Positions 1-5,953 of a stretch of DNA of 21,618 nucleotides are shown here, in pieces. A model generated the notes under the pieces. That model did not search any database and was not told where the DNA came from. It saw only the letters and a list, made by a program, of their open reading frames with translations. Source of the DNA: a virus; IMG/VR virus record IMGVR_UViG_3300030116_003403, positions 1 to 21,618 of that record. One strand, given 5' to 3'. How positions within the stretch are numbered: position 1 is the first letter of the stretch; every line of letters begins with the position of its first letter. Made by a program: the position numbers and the translations under genes.

Positions 1-223
1 TTGCAGTGATTTTTTGCAATCCTTGTTTGTGCTCTAAGTCTAGTTGACCTATCGAATTGCCAAAACAATGGACAAATTTTTCAAAACCAACAACCCATGT
101 ATCTCTACTTCTGGGAGATTCAAAATGGAACCATAGAGAACCATCAAGAACATCAAACTCAAAACTGAAAGTATCTTCTTTTTCAAGCTCGTGTCTTGTT
201 GTACTTTGCATTTGGTATTTCAT
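1..223 (-). CDS. Unknown protein, C-terminus cut off by window edge
   Basis: An open frame starts at an ATG at 223 (minus strand) and runs without a stop for 74 codons off the left edge. The product begins MKYQMQSTTRHELEKEDTFS and continues with alternating aromatic and charged residues (SLWFHFESPRSRDTWVVGF), which reads like a folded beta-rich protein rather than a chance ORF. A weak AGG lies about 7 nt upstream of the ATG. It has the same orientation as the two genes to its right, so it is probably the next member of that leftward group. I do not recognise the family. A plus-strand ORF over the same bases (57-239) has a chance-like composition and was not accepted. Confidence 0.55.
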   Translation of the reverse strand, partial: MKYQMQSTTRHELEKEDTFSFEFDVLDGSLWFHFESPRSRDTWVVGFEKFVHCFGNSIGQLDLEHKQGLQKITA

Positions 224-310
224 AAGAAAGCCTATATAATGTGTATGCCTTGTTATCATAGCACGAAGATGGCATCACTTTAGACTTGTCTTAACATTAA
301 GATAATTCTT

Positions 311-841
311 TTACGAATATCCGTTCATCATTGACCAAATAACTATATCTTCAAGCAGTTTTGAATTGGCCATTCGGCCTCCTTCTAACCCACTTTTCTT
401 CTCTAATGTATCTTCAAACCACTTTAATAAAGTTCCTTGAAAACTTATGCTGACAGATAACTTTGATTTCTTTTCATAATTATCTTTTTTATACTGCTGT
501 GGCTCAAGAGGCATGTTAAATAATGTCTCCATAGTATTTTCCATGTTGCCAGCAATTTTTCTATCATTATTTAATTTGGCAATAAATTCTTTTGCCTCAT
601 CAGTTTGCAAGTTTAAACTATGACATGTTGTAGCATGCCTAGTTGGACCTTTCTTAAAAACTGGTCGTAGTTCTCTTATATTTAGAAGTAAACCTATTGG
701 TAGTGCTTTCACATCAATAGTTTTATCATCATCTGCATAGATAAAAACTTCTTCCTGTGTTGAAGTAAGTTGACCTTTTATCCAGGCACTATCACCATTG
801 CCGTTTGATACAACAATAGCTTGAGGTGAGTTCATAATCAT
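311..841 (-). CDS. Hypothetical protein, 176 aa
   Basis: The product is soluble, with no signal peptide or membrane segment. The N-terminal half (residues 1-60) is beta-like with a conserved-looking stretch KALPIGLLLNIRELRPVFKK. The C-terminal half is Lys/Glu-rich and probably helical, ending in LLEDIVIWSMMNGYS. A second in-frame ATG lies two codons in (835), so the start is uncertain by 6 nt and no Shine-Dalgarno sequence helps. A promoter-like pair lies just upstream at 876-904. It sits next to a candidate ssDNA-binding gene and a replication protein, so an early or DNA-metabolism role is possible, but that is only context. I do not recognise the family. Confidence 0.65.
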   Translation of the reverse strand: MIMNSPQAIVVSNGNGDSAWIKGQLTSTQEEVFIYADDDKTIDVKALPIGLLLNIRELRPVFKKGPTRHATTCHSLNLQTDEAKEFIAKLNNDRKIAGNMENTMETLFNMPLEPQQYKKDNYEKKSKLSVSISFQGTLLKWFEDTLEKKSGLEGGRMANSKLLEDIVIWSMMNGYS

Positions 842-875
842 GTGAGTAAAAATGAGTTAAAAATTTGTACAAAAA

Positions 876-904
876 AATATAGGTCTTACGCATTTGAAAA
901 ACAA
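876..904 (-). promoter_or_regulatory. Sigma70-like promoter for the 176-aa gene
   Basis: On the minus strand TTGTTT (904-899) and TATATT (881-876) are separated by 17 nt. Transcription would start near 869, giving a leader of about 28 nt before the ATG at 841. This is a visual match to the consensus only. Confidence 0.4.
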
Positions 905-936
905 CCTTAAAAAAACAAATGCTGCCTATATATTAT

Positions 937-1551
937 TTATTCTGCTTTAGAAGGATCGCCATTCTCTAATAGTCGGTTTAAATCCCAACCATTATCTTGT
1001 GCTTTATCCCAAGCTGTTTCAAGTTCTTCCTGAGTTGATTCATCTCTTGGAACAACTTGTAGGTTGTAAGAAGTTTTAGCTCCTACCATTTTACCTAGCT
1101 CAATATTCCAATCAAGTAGATTTCTGTATTTTCTATTTAAAGAAACACTTTGAATCTGCTGTTGAATTGTAAACTGATGAATTTTTAATGCTCTAACACA
1201 TTTATTGTCAAAGTCATAAACGCTCCAGTTCATGCAAAGCTGTGGTTTTCTTGGTGGCTTTGGGCTTTCGTCTGAGTATGTGTTTACAGCCCTTTGATAT
1301 TCTCCTCCTAATTCTTTTAGGATTTCATTATCAGTTGGCTCTTCAATAAATCTGAATGGCTTTTGCTTATCAGTAGTTATGTGAATACCCCATACTTCAA
1401 AAAAGCAAAGTGGGTCTTTATGTAAGAAAGCAAACTCTGCTGGTTTTTTCGGGTCGATTTCACCAGGATTCATGTAAATACTTGTGCCTAAACCATCTTC
1501 TTGGTTCTCGGCTTTTTCTACACGCTCTAAAAAGGAAGCTGGAAATTTCAT
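937..1551 (-). CDS. Putative phage single-stranded DNA-binding protein
   Basis: This 204-aa protein has a middle section NWSVYDFDNKCVRALKIHQF (residues about 107-126) followed by TIQQQIQSV, a helix, DWNIELGKMVGAKTSYNLQVV and a charged, mildly acidic tail. That order of a W-x-V-Y-D strand, an 'ALKIHQFT' strand, a helix, 'DWNIE' and '..YNLQVVPRDE' resembles phage OB-fold ssDNA-binding proteins of the gp32-like or unclassified phage SSB type, judged from memory and not by search. The N-terminus names no known motif. The gene is transcribed divergently from the primase-helicase at 1710 through a shared 158-bp control region, which fits a replication role. Homology to a nucleotide-binding protein of another sort cannot be excluded. 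Confidence 0.5.
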   Translation of the reverse strand: MKFPASFLERVEKAENQEDGLGTSIYMNPGEIDPKKPAEFAFLHKDPLCFFEVWGIHITTDKQKPFRFIEEPTDNEILKELGGEYQRAVNTYSDESPKPPRKPQLCMNWSVYDFDNKCVRALKIHQFTIQQQIQSVSLNRKYRNLLDWNIELGKMVGAKTSYNLQVVPRDESTQEELETAWDKAQDNGWDLNRLLENGDPSKAE

Positions 1552-1607
1552 AAAATTAGTTTGAATTTGAATGAATTTGATTTTGGTAATCTTACGACTA
1601 CAATCTC

Positions 1608-1635
1608 ATTCTAATACATTGACGTTATATTGCAA
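1608..1635 (-). promoter_or_regulatory. Leftward sigma70-like promoter for the 204-aa gene
   Basis: On the minus strand TTGCAA (1635-1630) and TAGAAT (1613-1608) are spaced by 16 nt. The expected start is near 1601, about 50 nt upstream of the ATG at 1551. It overlaps the -35 box of the rightward promoter at 1619-1647, so the two would compete for RNA polymerase. Confidence 0.45.
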
Positions 1636-1647
1636 ATAATTTAAAAT
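1619..1647 (+). promoter_or_regulatory. Rightward sigma70-like promoter for the primase-helicase gene
   Basis: TTGACG (1619-1624) and TAAAAT (1642-1647) are separated by exactly 17 nt, a near-consensus pair. Transcription would begin near 1654, immediately before the hairpin at 1655-1682, so the mRNA would carry this hairpin at its 5' end ahead of the ATG at 1710. No Shine-Dalgarno sequence is close to that ATG. Confidence 0.55.
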
Positions 1648-1648
1648 G

Positions 1649-1682
1649 AAAAAACCTCCAACCCGTAGAATGAGGTCGGAGG
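1649..1682 (-). terminator. Hairpin with minus-strand U-tract: intrinsic terminator or 5' leader hairpin
   Basis: CCTCCAACC (1655-1663) faces GGTCGGAGG (1674-1682) across a 10-nt loop. In the minus-strand transcript the stem pairs at all nine positions (one G-U) and is followed by six U (1649-1654), a classical Rho-independent terminator. In the plus-strand transcript there is one A-C mismatch and no U-run, so there it would serve as a leader hairpin. No minus gene ends to its right for 3 kb, so as a terminator it would block antisense transcripts coming out of the replication gene. Confidence 0.55.
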
Positions 1683-1709
1683 CTTTAACTTCTCTTACTA
1701 GAATGATAC

Positions 1710-3833
1710 ATGAACATTACTGATTTCGTCAATACCCTACCAAAGGACTTGGTTTATGCTCCTATTTACATAAAAGGAGCAACTATGAAATCTGGTAGAA
1801 AAGCTACTGGTAAAAATCCTTTTGAAGAAAGTTGGGAAAGAGCTTTTGATAGAGATGATTTAAAACATGCAATACAAAAAAATCCTGATCTACAAGCTGT
1901 TGGTCTTTATACAGGAATTAGAGGCAAGGGAATTGTTATTCTCGATATTGATAAAAACCATGCTCAGTTAAAAAAACGTTGGTCTGAAACCCTCGTAAAT
2001 GCTCCTAAAATTACTTCTACTAAAAAAGATGCTGCAAAGTACCTGTTTACCGTTCCACAAGAGTTATGGGGTGAGGTAAAGGGTCATGGGCTTAGAAAAG
2101 AAGATGGTGGTGATTACGAAATACTTTGGGGTCGTAGACAAGGTGTTATTTTTGGTGCTTATCCAGGTGGTCATAGTTCAGAAGCTGGTGAATATAGATT
2201 AAAAGGTGATCTTTCAAAAATACCTGTAGCACCTGCTTGGCTAATTGCAGAGATGAAAGCACCTGCAAAGCCAGTACAAAATAAAAAAGATTTAGATTTC
2301 AGCGATAGAACAGAAGATGAAATAGCTCAAATTATTCATGAATGTCTTTCTGTTATTTCTCATCAAGGTATTGGCAGTAGAGATCATTGGTTAAGAGTTG
2401 GAATGGCTATCAACTCTGCTTTACCAAATGATATGGGTTTAGCTTTATGGTCATTCTGGTCACAACAAGACCCTGATTATGCAGATGAATGGGAAGAAGC
2501 TGGAGATCATCATACTCCTTGTACTGAAACTTGGTATTCATTTAAAAATGGTGGTGTTGGTTTAGGTACTTTAATCTGGTTAGCAGATAGAGAAGATCCT
2601 GAAAGGCATAGATTTTCTAAAGAAAGCAAGAAAATTGTTAAAGATGCTGAAGATAAAAAAGTTCAAGAAATTAGAACTTCAACTCTTGATTTTAAAGAAG
2701 TCATAAAACGTGCCAAAAATATTCTTGATCTTGATAACCCTGCTGAAATGAATTACAAGTTAAATACTTTGGCATTAAAAGCTGGTTATAGAGATCAATC
2801 TTCTTTAGAAAAAATTATTGTCGATCAAATTCAATATGAAAGCCAAAAAGGTATTATGAGCCTTGAAGAGCTTTACGATTTGGATATAAAAAGACAATAT
2901 TTAATTCCTGATGTTTTACCAACACCTTCTGTTGTTTTGATATATGGAGCAGGTGGTGATGGTAAGTCTATAAGTGCTTGGACTATGGCAAAACATATAG
3001 CTACAGGTAGTCCATTTTATGTAAGAGAAAATTTAGTTCCTGTTGAAAAAGGTCCAATTCTTTTACTAAATGGAGATCAACCTTTAACTCAGCTAAAAGA
3101 GCAACTTGAAGAAGTTGATTTTCCTGTCAATACAAACACTAAAATTCTTACTGATTGGCAATTACAAAGGTATGCTCAATTTATCAAACTGATGAATGAC
3201 CATGAACCTAAATTAGTTGTGATTGATTCTTTGATTGGCTGTAGCGGTGGAAGAGCATTTGATGAAAATAAATCAGATTTTGCACAACCTCTTTATTGGC
3301 TAACTAGAAATAATGGTGTGCTTTTCCCTTCTACAACAATCCTTATAATTCATCACGCAAATAAGAATGGTGGTTTTAGAGGAACATCTGCTATTAGAGA
3401 TGCTGTTGATGAAGTATGGGCATTAAAAAAACCTACCGAAGAACAAGTTGGGCAAATTGGTCGTTCCAGTAGACTTATTTCTATTGAAAAATCTAGGTCT
3501 GGAAGAATGGGAACTCAGCTAATTATGAAAATGTCTGAGGATCTTACTTTTTCATTAGAAGATTTCACACCTGAAGTTGCTATGGGTGCAAATTCTCCTA
3601 CTAGCGTTAGTGATCGTGTTTTACAAAAGTTAAGAACTGTTCACCCTGAAGCACGCACCACAAATGAATTGATTAATGATCCTTTGCTTGATGGTAAACC
3701 TGCTGCTATAAGAAAATCGCTCCAGAGATTATTAAAAAGAGGATTAATTGAAGTAAGGGAAAGAAATTCTTACCTTTCTTATAAAGCAGTCCTCGTGCGT
3801 GGAGAGGGTGCAATAAGTGTCCCATCTAGCTAA
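1710..3833 (+). CDS. PrimPol-helicase replication protein (primase/polymerase, PriCT-like, RepA-type AAA ATPase)
   Basis: This 707-aa replication initiator is probably bifunctional. Residues about 10-185 match the bifunctional DNA primase/polymerase N-terminal fold: VGLYTG followed by ILDID with the metal-binding pair D79/D81, a candidate catalytic stretch near GDYEILWG (134-141), and the end PVAPAWLIAEM. Residues about 200-293 look like a PriCT-2 domain (DHWLRVGMAINSALP ... LALWSFWSQ ... ETWYSF). Residues about 400-615 form a RecA-fold ATPase of the RepA/AAA_25 type, with Walker A GAGGDGKS (413-420), Walker B LVVIDSL (D506) and a His-His pair at 548-549. Residues about 635-695 look like a winged helix that could bind DNA. 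Such multidomain proteins are typical of plasmids, satellites and some phages. The 3' end overlaps the first site of the dyad array at 3817-3990, suggesting that the protein or its neighbour acts there. Confidence 0.85.
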   Translation: MNITDFVNTLPKDLVYAPIYIKGATMKSGRKATGKNPFEESWERAFDRDDLKHAIQKNPDLQAVGLYTGIRGKGIVILDIDKNHAQLKKRWSETLVNAPKITSTKKDAAKYLFTVPQELWGEVKGHGLRKEDGGDYEILWGRRQGVIFGAYPGGHSSEAGEYRLKGDLSKIPVAPAWLIAEMKAPAKPVQNKKDLDFSDRTEDEIAQIIHECLSVISHQGIGSRDHWLRVGMAINSALPNDMGLALWSFWSQQDPDYADEWEEAGDHHTPCTETWYSFKNGGVGLGTLIWLADREDPERHRFSKESKKIVKDAEDKKVQEIRTSTLDFKEVIKRAKNILDLDNPAEMNYKLNTLALKAGYRDQSSLEKIIVDQIQYESQKGIMSLEELYDLDIKRQYLIPDVLPTPSVVLIYGAGGDGKSISAWTMAKHIATGSPFYVRENLVPVEKGPILLLNGDQPLTQLKEQLEEVDFPVNTNTKILTDWQLQRYAQFIKLMNDHEPKLVVIDSLIGCSGGRAFDENKSDFAQPLYWLTRNNGVLFPSTTILIIHHANKNGGFRGTSAIRDAVDEVWALKKPTEEQVGQIGRSSRLISIEKSRSGRMGTQLIMKMSEDLTFSLEDFTPEVAMGANSPTSVSDRVLQKLRTVHPEARTTNELINDPLLDGKPAAIRKSLQRLLKRGLIEVRERNSYLSYKAVLVRGEGAISVPSS

Positions 3834-3990
3834 ATCGTAGTCATACCAATGTGTTTACTATGGGACACTACCATGAGACACTTAAGATGTGTCCCATCAA
3901 GTTAAATTCAATGGGACACTTTTATGTGTCCTATACATGTGTCCCATACCAAATCGCTGTTGTGGAACGTGATTTCACGAAATGGGACAT
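3817..3990. repeat. Eight-site dyad-symmetric 9-bp repeat array (candidate iteron origin or operator)
   Basis: The 9-mer ATGGGACAC occurs eight times in 174 bp, with at most one mismatch: 3817-3825 (reverse), 3860-3868 (forward), 3873-3881 (forward, ATGAGACAC), 3889-3897 (reverse), 3911-3919 (forward), 3926-3934 (reverse, GTGTCCTAT), 3939-3947 (reverse) and 3982-3990 (forward, ATGGGACAT). The site centres pair symmetrically about 3903.5: 3821/3986, 3864/3943 and 3877/3930 all sum to 7807, and 3893/3915 sum to 7808. The array follows a replication protein and precedes a ribbon-helix-helix-like gene, as expected for an iteron origin, a copy-control operator or both. A weaker partial copy (TGAGACAC) lies at 4378-4385. 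Confidence 0.85.
3968..3979. promoter_or_regulatory. Short palindrome CGTGA-TT-TCACG inside the array
   Basis: Perfect 5-bp arms CGTGA and TCACG flank a TT centre, between the seventh and eighth repeat sites. It differs in sequence from the ATGGGACAC sites, so it may bind a second protein such as a phage repressor or a host factor. Confidence 0.3.
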
Positions 3991-4003
3991 CTACAGCCAC
4001 TCT

Positions 4004-4012
4004 CCCCAGGGG
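4004..4012. promoter_or_regulatory. Perfect GC palindrome CCCC-A-GGGG
   Basis: A nine-base perfect palindrome lies in very AT-rich surroundings between the dyad array and the promoter at 4016. Its GC content stands out locally. Just to its left, CTCTCC (4000-4005) mirrors GGAGAG (3801-3806) across the array centre to within one base. Confidence 0.3.
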
Positions 4013-4015
4013 TTG

Positions 4016-4044
4016 TTGACGAATTTATCGTATTAAAGTATCAT
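4016..4044 (+). promoter_or_regulatory. Sigma70-like promoter for the ribbon-helix-helix-like gene
   Basis: TTGACG (4016-4021) and TATCAT (4039-4044) are spaced by exactly 17 nt. The expected start near 4051 gives a very short leader of about 12 nt to the ATG at 4063. This supports that ATG over an upstream in-frame ATG at 3982 that lies inside the repeat array. Confidence 0.55.
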
Positions 4045-4062
4045 TCTAGATATATATTTACT

Positions 4063-4338
4063 ATGGCCGAAACTAAAAAATCTCATGGTAATAAAAAGTA
4101 TTATCATGTTTTAATTGATATAAATAGAGGCGAATTGTTTGATGAATACATAAGAGAACAATTAAAAATAAAACCTACGTCTTGGATTAGAGATAAAGTT
4201 TATGATTTTTTACAAGACAATATTGATAAAGAAGTTTATGATATAGCTTTACAAAAAGATTTACAAAATTGGCAACAAGCAGTCCAAAATCGTTTGAAGG
4301 CAAGGGCTTTGAACAAACTACAAGCTGCACAAGAGTAG
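4063..4338 (+). CDS. Small ribbon-helix-helix-like protein, candidate regulator of the array
   Basis: The 91-aa product runs MAETKKSHGNKKYYHVLIDI, then GELFDEYIREQL, a turn with KPTS, and WIRDKVYDFLQDNI, followed by a long charged helix to the end. A basic start, one strand (YYHVLIDI) and two helices with a turn before the second fit the ribbon-helix-helix fold (Arc/MetJ/CopG type), a DNA-binding dimer. The match is by pattern only and the family is not certain. I start it at 4063 because the promoter at 4016-4044 would begin transcription near 4051, and because the upstream in-frame extension (3982-4062) is encoded by the repeat array. It lies directly downstream of the eight-site array, so autoregulation or copy control is a reasonable inference. 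Confidence 0.6.
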   Translation: MAETKKSHGNKKYYHVLIDINRGELFDEYIREQLKIKPTSWIRDKVYDFLQDNIDKEVYDIALQKDLQNWQQAVQNRLKARALNKLQAAQE

Positions 4339-4417
4339 TTTCAGATGGTATCCGTCATTATAAAATTATTAATGGTGTGAGACACTGGTTATCTTATCCT
4401 CCTTCTAACTACAAAAA

Positions 4418-4699
4418 ATGAGCGATTCTTTAAAACTACGCAGATTAAAAGAAATCAGACGTAAAGATTTAGAAAAAAATCTTTTAGATATAGAGTTAAA
4501 AGGTTACGACCACTATATTTTTATCAACGAAAGGAACAAAGCTCAAGTCGTTTCAAAACAAGGAGGTTGGGTTACAGAGCATATTCGTACGGCAATTTTA
4601 AAATTTAATTTTGAAGTTGATAAAACTGAAAGCATGCTTGTAAAAGATTTTGAAAAGAAATACCTTACTGAATACGAAAGAATTTTTTTAAAGGATTAG
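4418..4699 (+). CDS. Hypothetical protein, 93 aa
   Basis: A soluble, strongly charged product (many K, R, E, D). Residues 1-25 are predicted helical (MSDSLKLRRLKEIRRKDLEK), followed by a short strand region YDHYIFINERNKAQVVSKQG, then further helices. No Shine-Dalgarno sequence precedes the ATG. It follows the ribbon-helix-helix-like gene on the same strand after 79 nt. Its last 35 nt overlap the 3' end of the opposing gene at 4665-4940. I do not recognise a family. A role in replication control is suggested only by position. Confidence 0.55.
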   Translation: MSDSLKLRRLKEIRRKDLEKNLLDIELKGYDHYIFINERNKAQVVSKQGGWVTEHIRTAILKFNFEVDKTESMLVKDFEKKYLTEYERIFLKD

Positions 4700-4940
4700 T
4701 TGGTTTCTTAGTTCTCATTTCTGTTATTACACGATTAGCTTCTAGTTCTATCAATCTGTTTAATAGCGAAGCCATAAAAATGTCTTGGTCAAATTTCTTT
4801 CTAACAAGATGAGTGCAATATCTTTTTATATTATCTAAATCATTAGCTTTCATAATATCTCTACATTGCATTTCAATTTGCAGTTCCATTTCTGGAGGTG
4901 CTGGTTCTATGTCAATGTTGAGAAATTTAGTAATTTTCAT
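4665..4940 (-). CDS. Hypothetical small helical protein, 91 aa
   Basis: The product starts MKITKFLNIDIEPAPPEMEL and is then almost entirely helical, with ELQIEMQCRDIMKANDLDNI, a YCTHLVRKKF segment, and FMASLLNRLIELEANRV near the end. I have an impression of similar small proteins ('QCR.IM...L..I..Y...LVRK..' then '.F....L.RI.ELEA') in cyanophage genomes, without a known function; this is memory, not a search. Its ATG overlaps the stop of the upstream minus ORF (4937-5098) as ATGA, indicating translational coupling. Its 3' end overlaps the convergent gene at 4418-4699 by 35 nt. Confidence 0.65.
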   Translation of the reverse strand: MKITKFLNIDIEPAPPEMELQIEMQCRDIMKANDLDNIKRYCTHLVRKKFDQDIFMASLLNRLIELEANRVITEMRTKKPTNPLKKFFRIQ

Positions 4941-5098
4941 TTAGTAGGAAAAAGTTGTTTTTCTAATATTGCAACTGCTTTATCATCAAGAGTATTTGTA
5001 GTTTGTTTTGCTATAGATTTCAATAAATCTACGACCAATCGTTTAACAGCAGTTGTTGTTAAAAAGGTCATCAAGATTGGTTTTAAAATTTTATACAT
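4937..5098 (-). CDS. Small 53-aa protein coupled to the 91-aa gene
   Basis: An ATG at 5098 on the minus strand opens a 53-codon frame that ends in a TGA overlapping the next ATG (ATGA, 4937-4940). The product begins MYKILKPILMTFLTTTAVKR and goes on LVVDLLKSIAKQTTNTLDDKAV. It has a hydrophobic/amphipathic N-terminal half and an 'NTLDDKAVAILEKQL' tail like many tiny phage proteins near lysis genes. A minus-strand promoter-like pair lies at 5123-5151. The ATGA coupling, the good promoter and the sensible composition argue that it is real. Function is unknown; a holin partner or lysis accessory is possible but unproven. Confidence 0.6.
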   Translation of the reverse strand: MYKILKPILMTFLTTTAVKRLVVDLLKSIAKQTTNTLDDKAVAILEKQLFPTK

Positions 5099-5122
5099 GG
5101 AATAAATATGTGTTACTTCCCA

Positions 5123-5151
5123 AACATAGCTAAAATGCTAGTATTGGACAA
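5123..5151 (-). promoter_or_regulatory. Leftward sigma70-like promoter for the 53-aa/91-aa gene pair
   Basis: On the minus strand TTGTCC (5151-5146) and TATGTT (5128-5123) are separated by 17 nt, placing the start near 5116, about 18 nt before the ATG at 5098. It overlaps an extended -10 motif for the opposite direction (TGCTAGTAT, 5136-5144) that could serve the gene at 5166. Confidence 0.45.
5136..5144 (+). promoter_or_regulatory. Extended -10 promoter motif for the gene at 5166
   Basis: TGCTAGTAT fits a TGn-extended -10 box. No clear -35 box lies 17 nt upstream. Transcription would start near 5151, leaving about 15 nt before the ATG at 5166. Support is weak because only one box is recognisable. 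Confidence 0.3.
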
Positions 5152-5165
5152 GAATCTTTACTTTT

Positions 5166-5435
5166 ATGGCTGAAGAGAAGGAAGAAAAAGAAGGCATTGA
5201 ATGGGGTGATTTGTTTGGTCATGCGATCAGATTTCTAATTTTGACTTGGAGTTTATCAATGATGACCCTTGGATACATGGGTAAGGTAAGGATTGATGGA
5301 GCGTTTACCGCAGGTTTAGTTAGCGGTGTTCTCGGAAGCTATGGAATTAGTGTAGGACAGAAGAAAAGTGGCATAAGTAACAGCAATGGCCCTAAAATAG
5401 TAGATAATAGTAAAAACAAAGTAGGTATCAAATGA
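5166..5435 (+). CDS. Two-helix membrane protein, holin candidate
   Basis: An 89-aa protein with an acidic, lysine-bearing N-terminus (MAEEKEEKEG), a first hydrophobic segment at about residues 17-39 (FGHAIRFLILTWSLSMMTLG), a short hydrophilic turn (KVRID), a second, Gly/Ala-rich segment at about 44-64 (GAFTAGLVSGVLGSYGISVG) and a basic, polar tail. Small size, two membrane segments and charged ends match phage holins with two transmembrane helices. I recall similar 'W..SMMTLGYMG' proteins in cyanophages but cannot name a family. Its stop overlaps the next ATG as ATGA, so it is translationally coupled to the secreted protein at 5432. No endolysin is recognisable in the window, so the holin role remains inference. 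Confidence 0.6.
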   Translation: MAEEKEEKEGIEWGDLFGHAIRFLILTWSLSMMTLGYMGKVRIDGAFTAGLVSGVLGSYGISVGQKKSGISNSNGPKIVDNSKNKVGIK

Positions 5436-5953
5436 AAAAACTGTTTGCTTTACTTTTATTTATGCCTTGCGGTTCCTTACTCGCAGACATAAAACAAGAA
5501 TTTGTGACATCTGCTCAGATTAGTGTAGATATGCCATACGTTGTTACAAACAAGGTGGGAACTACATATAGTCTTAGCGGAAATAACATTACACCATCTG
5601 TGACTGTAGGAGATACAACTACATCAGGGAAGATCGGAGGGATCAATGTTGGCTCGTTATCCAACGGAGTGCCAGCTATGATTCAAACAGACACTACGAT
5701 CACAACTGCTGGATCAGCTTTCTCAAAAACTGAATCGGTGACAATGGGTGACGCTACACCTTCTGCCGTAACTCCTTCTAGCGGTATAGCAGCTTTACCA
5801 GTTCTAGGTGGACAAACCACTGTTGGATCTGGAGGTACTCTTGGATCTGGAGCAATGACTTCTTTATCATCAGGAGTTCATACTTGTACTGGTGCATTTG
5901 GATCTGGTTCTAGTTGCATAGGTAGCACTACAGTTCGCATAACCATAGACTGA
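5432..5953 (+). CDS. Secreted Ser/Thr/Gly-rich protein
   Basis: The 173-aa product has a clear signal peptide: basic MKK, a hydrophobic core LFALLLFMPCGSLL and a likely cut after LLA before DIKQEF. The mature part is low in charge and rich in S, T, G and V, with strand-turn patterns (TYSLSGNNITPSVTVGDTTT) and a single Cys pair near the C-terminus (CTGAF...SSC) that could form a disulfide. This suggests a beta-rich exported protein. It is the first of several exported proteins in a row after the holin-like gene. I have an impression of similar proteins in cyanophages, none with a known role. No lipobox is present, so a lipoprotein is unlikely. Confidence 0.7.
   Translation: MKKLFALLLFMPCGSLLADIKQEFVTSAQISVDMPYVVTNKVGTTYSLSGNNITPSVTVGDTTTSGKIGGINVGSLSNGVPAMIQTDTTITTAGSAFSKTESVTMGDATPSAVTPSSGIAALPVLGGQTTVGSGGTLGSGAMTSLSSGVHTCTGAFGSGSSCIGSTTVRITID

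Noticed and set aside
3851-4036. A 61-aa plus ORF across the repeat array
   Set aside because: It is encoded by the 9-mer sites themselves (repeated MGHY/CPI/MGHF peptides) and lies between the replication gene and the true promoter at 4016.
4866-5105. A 79-aa plus ORF with aromatic-rich start
   Set aside because: It is antisense to the coupled minus-strand genes 4665-4940 and 4937-5098, which have better composition and an ATGA junction.
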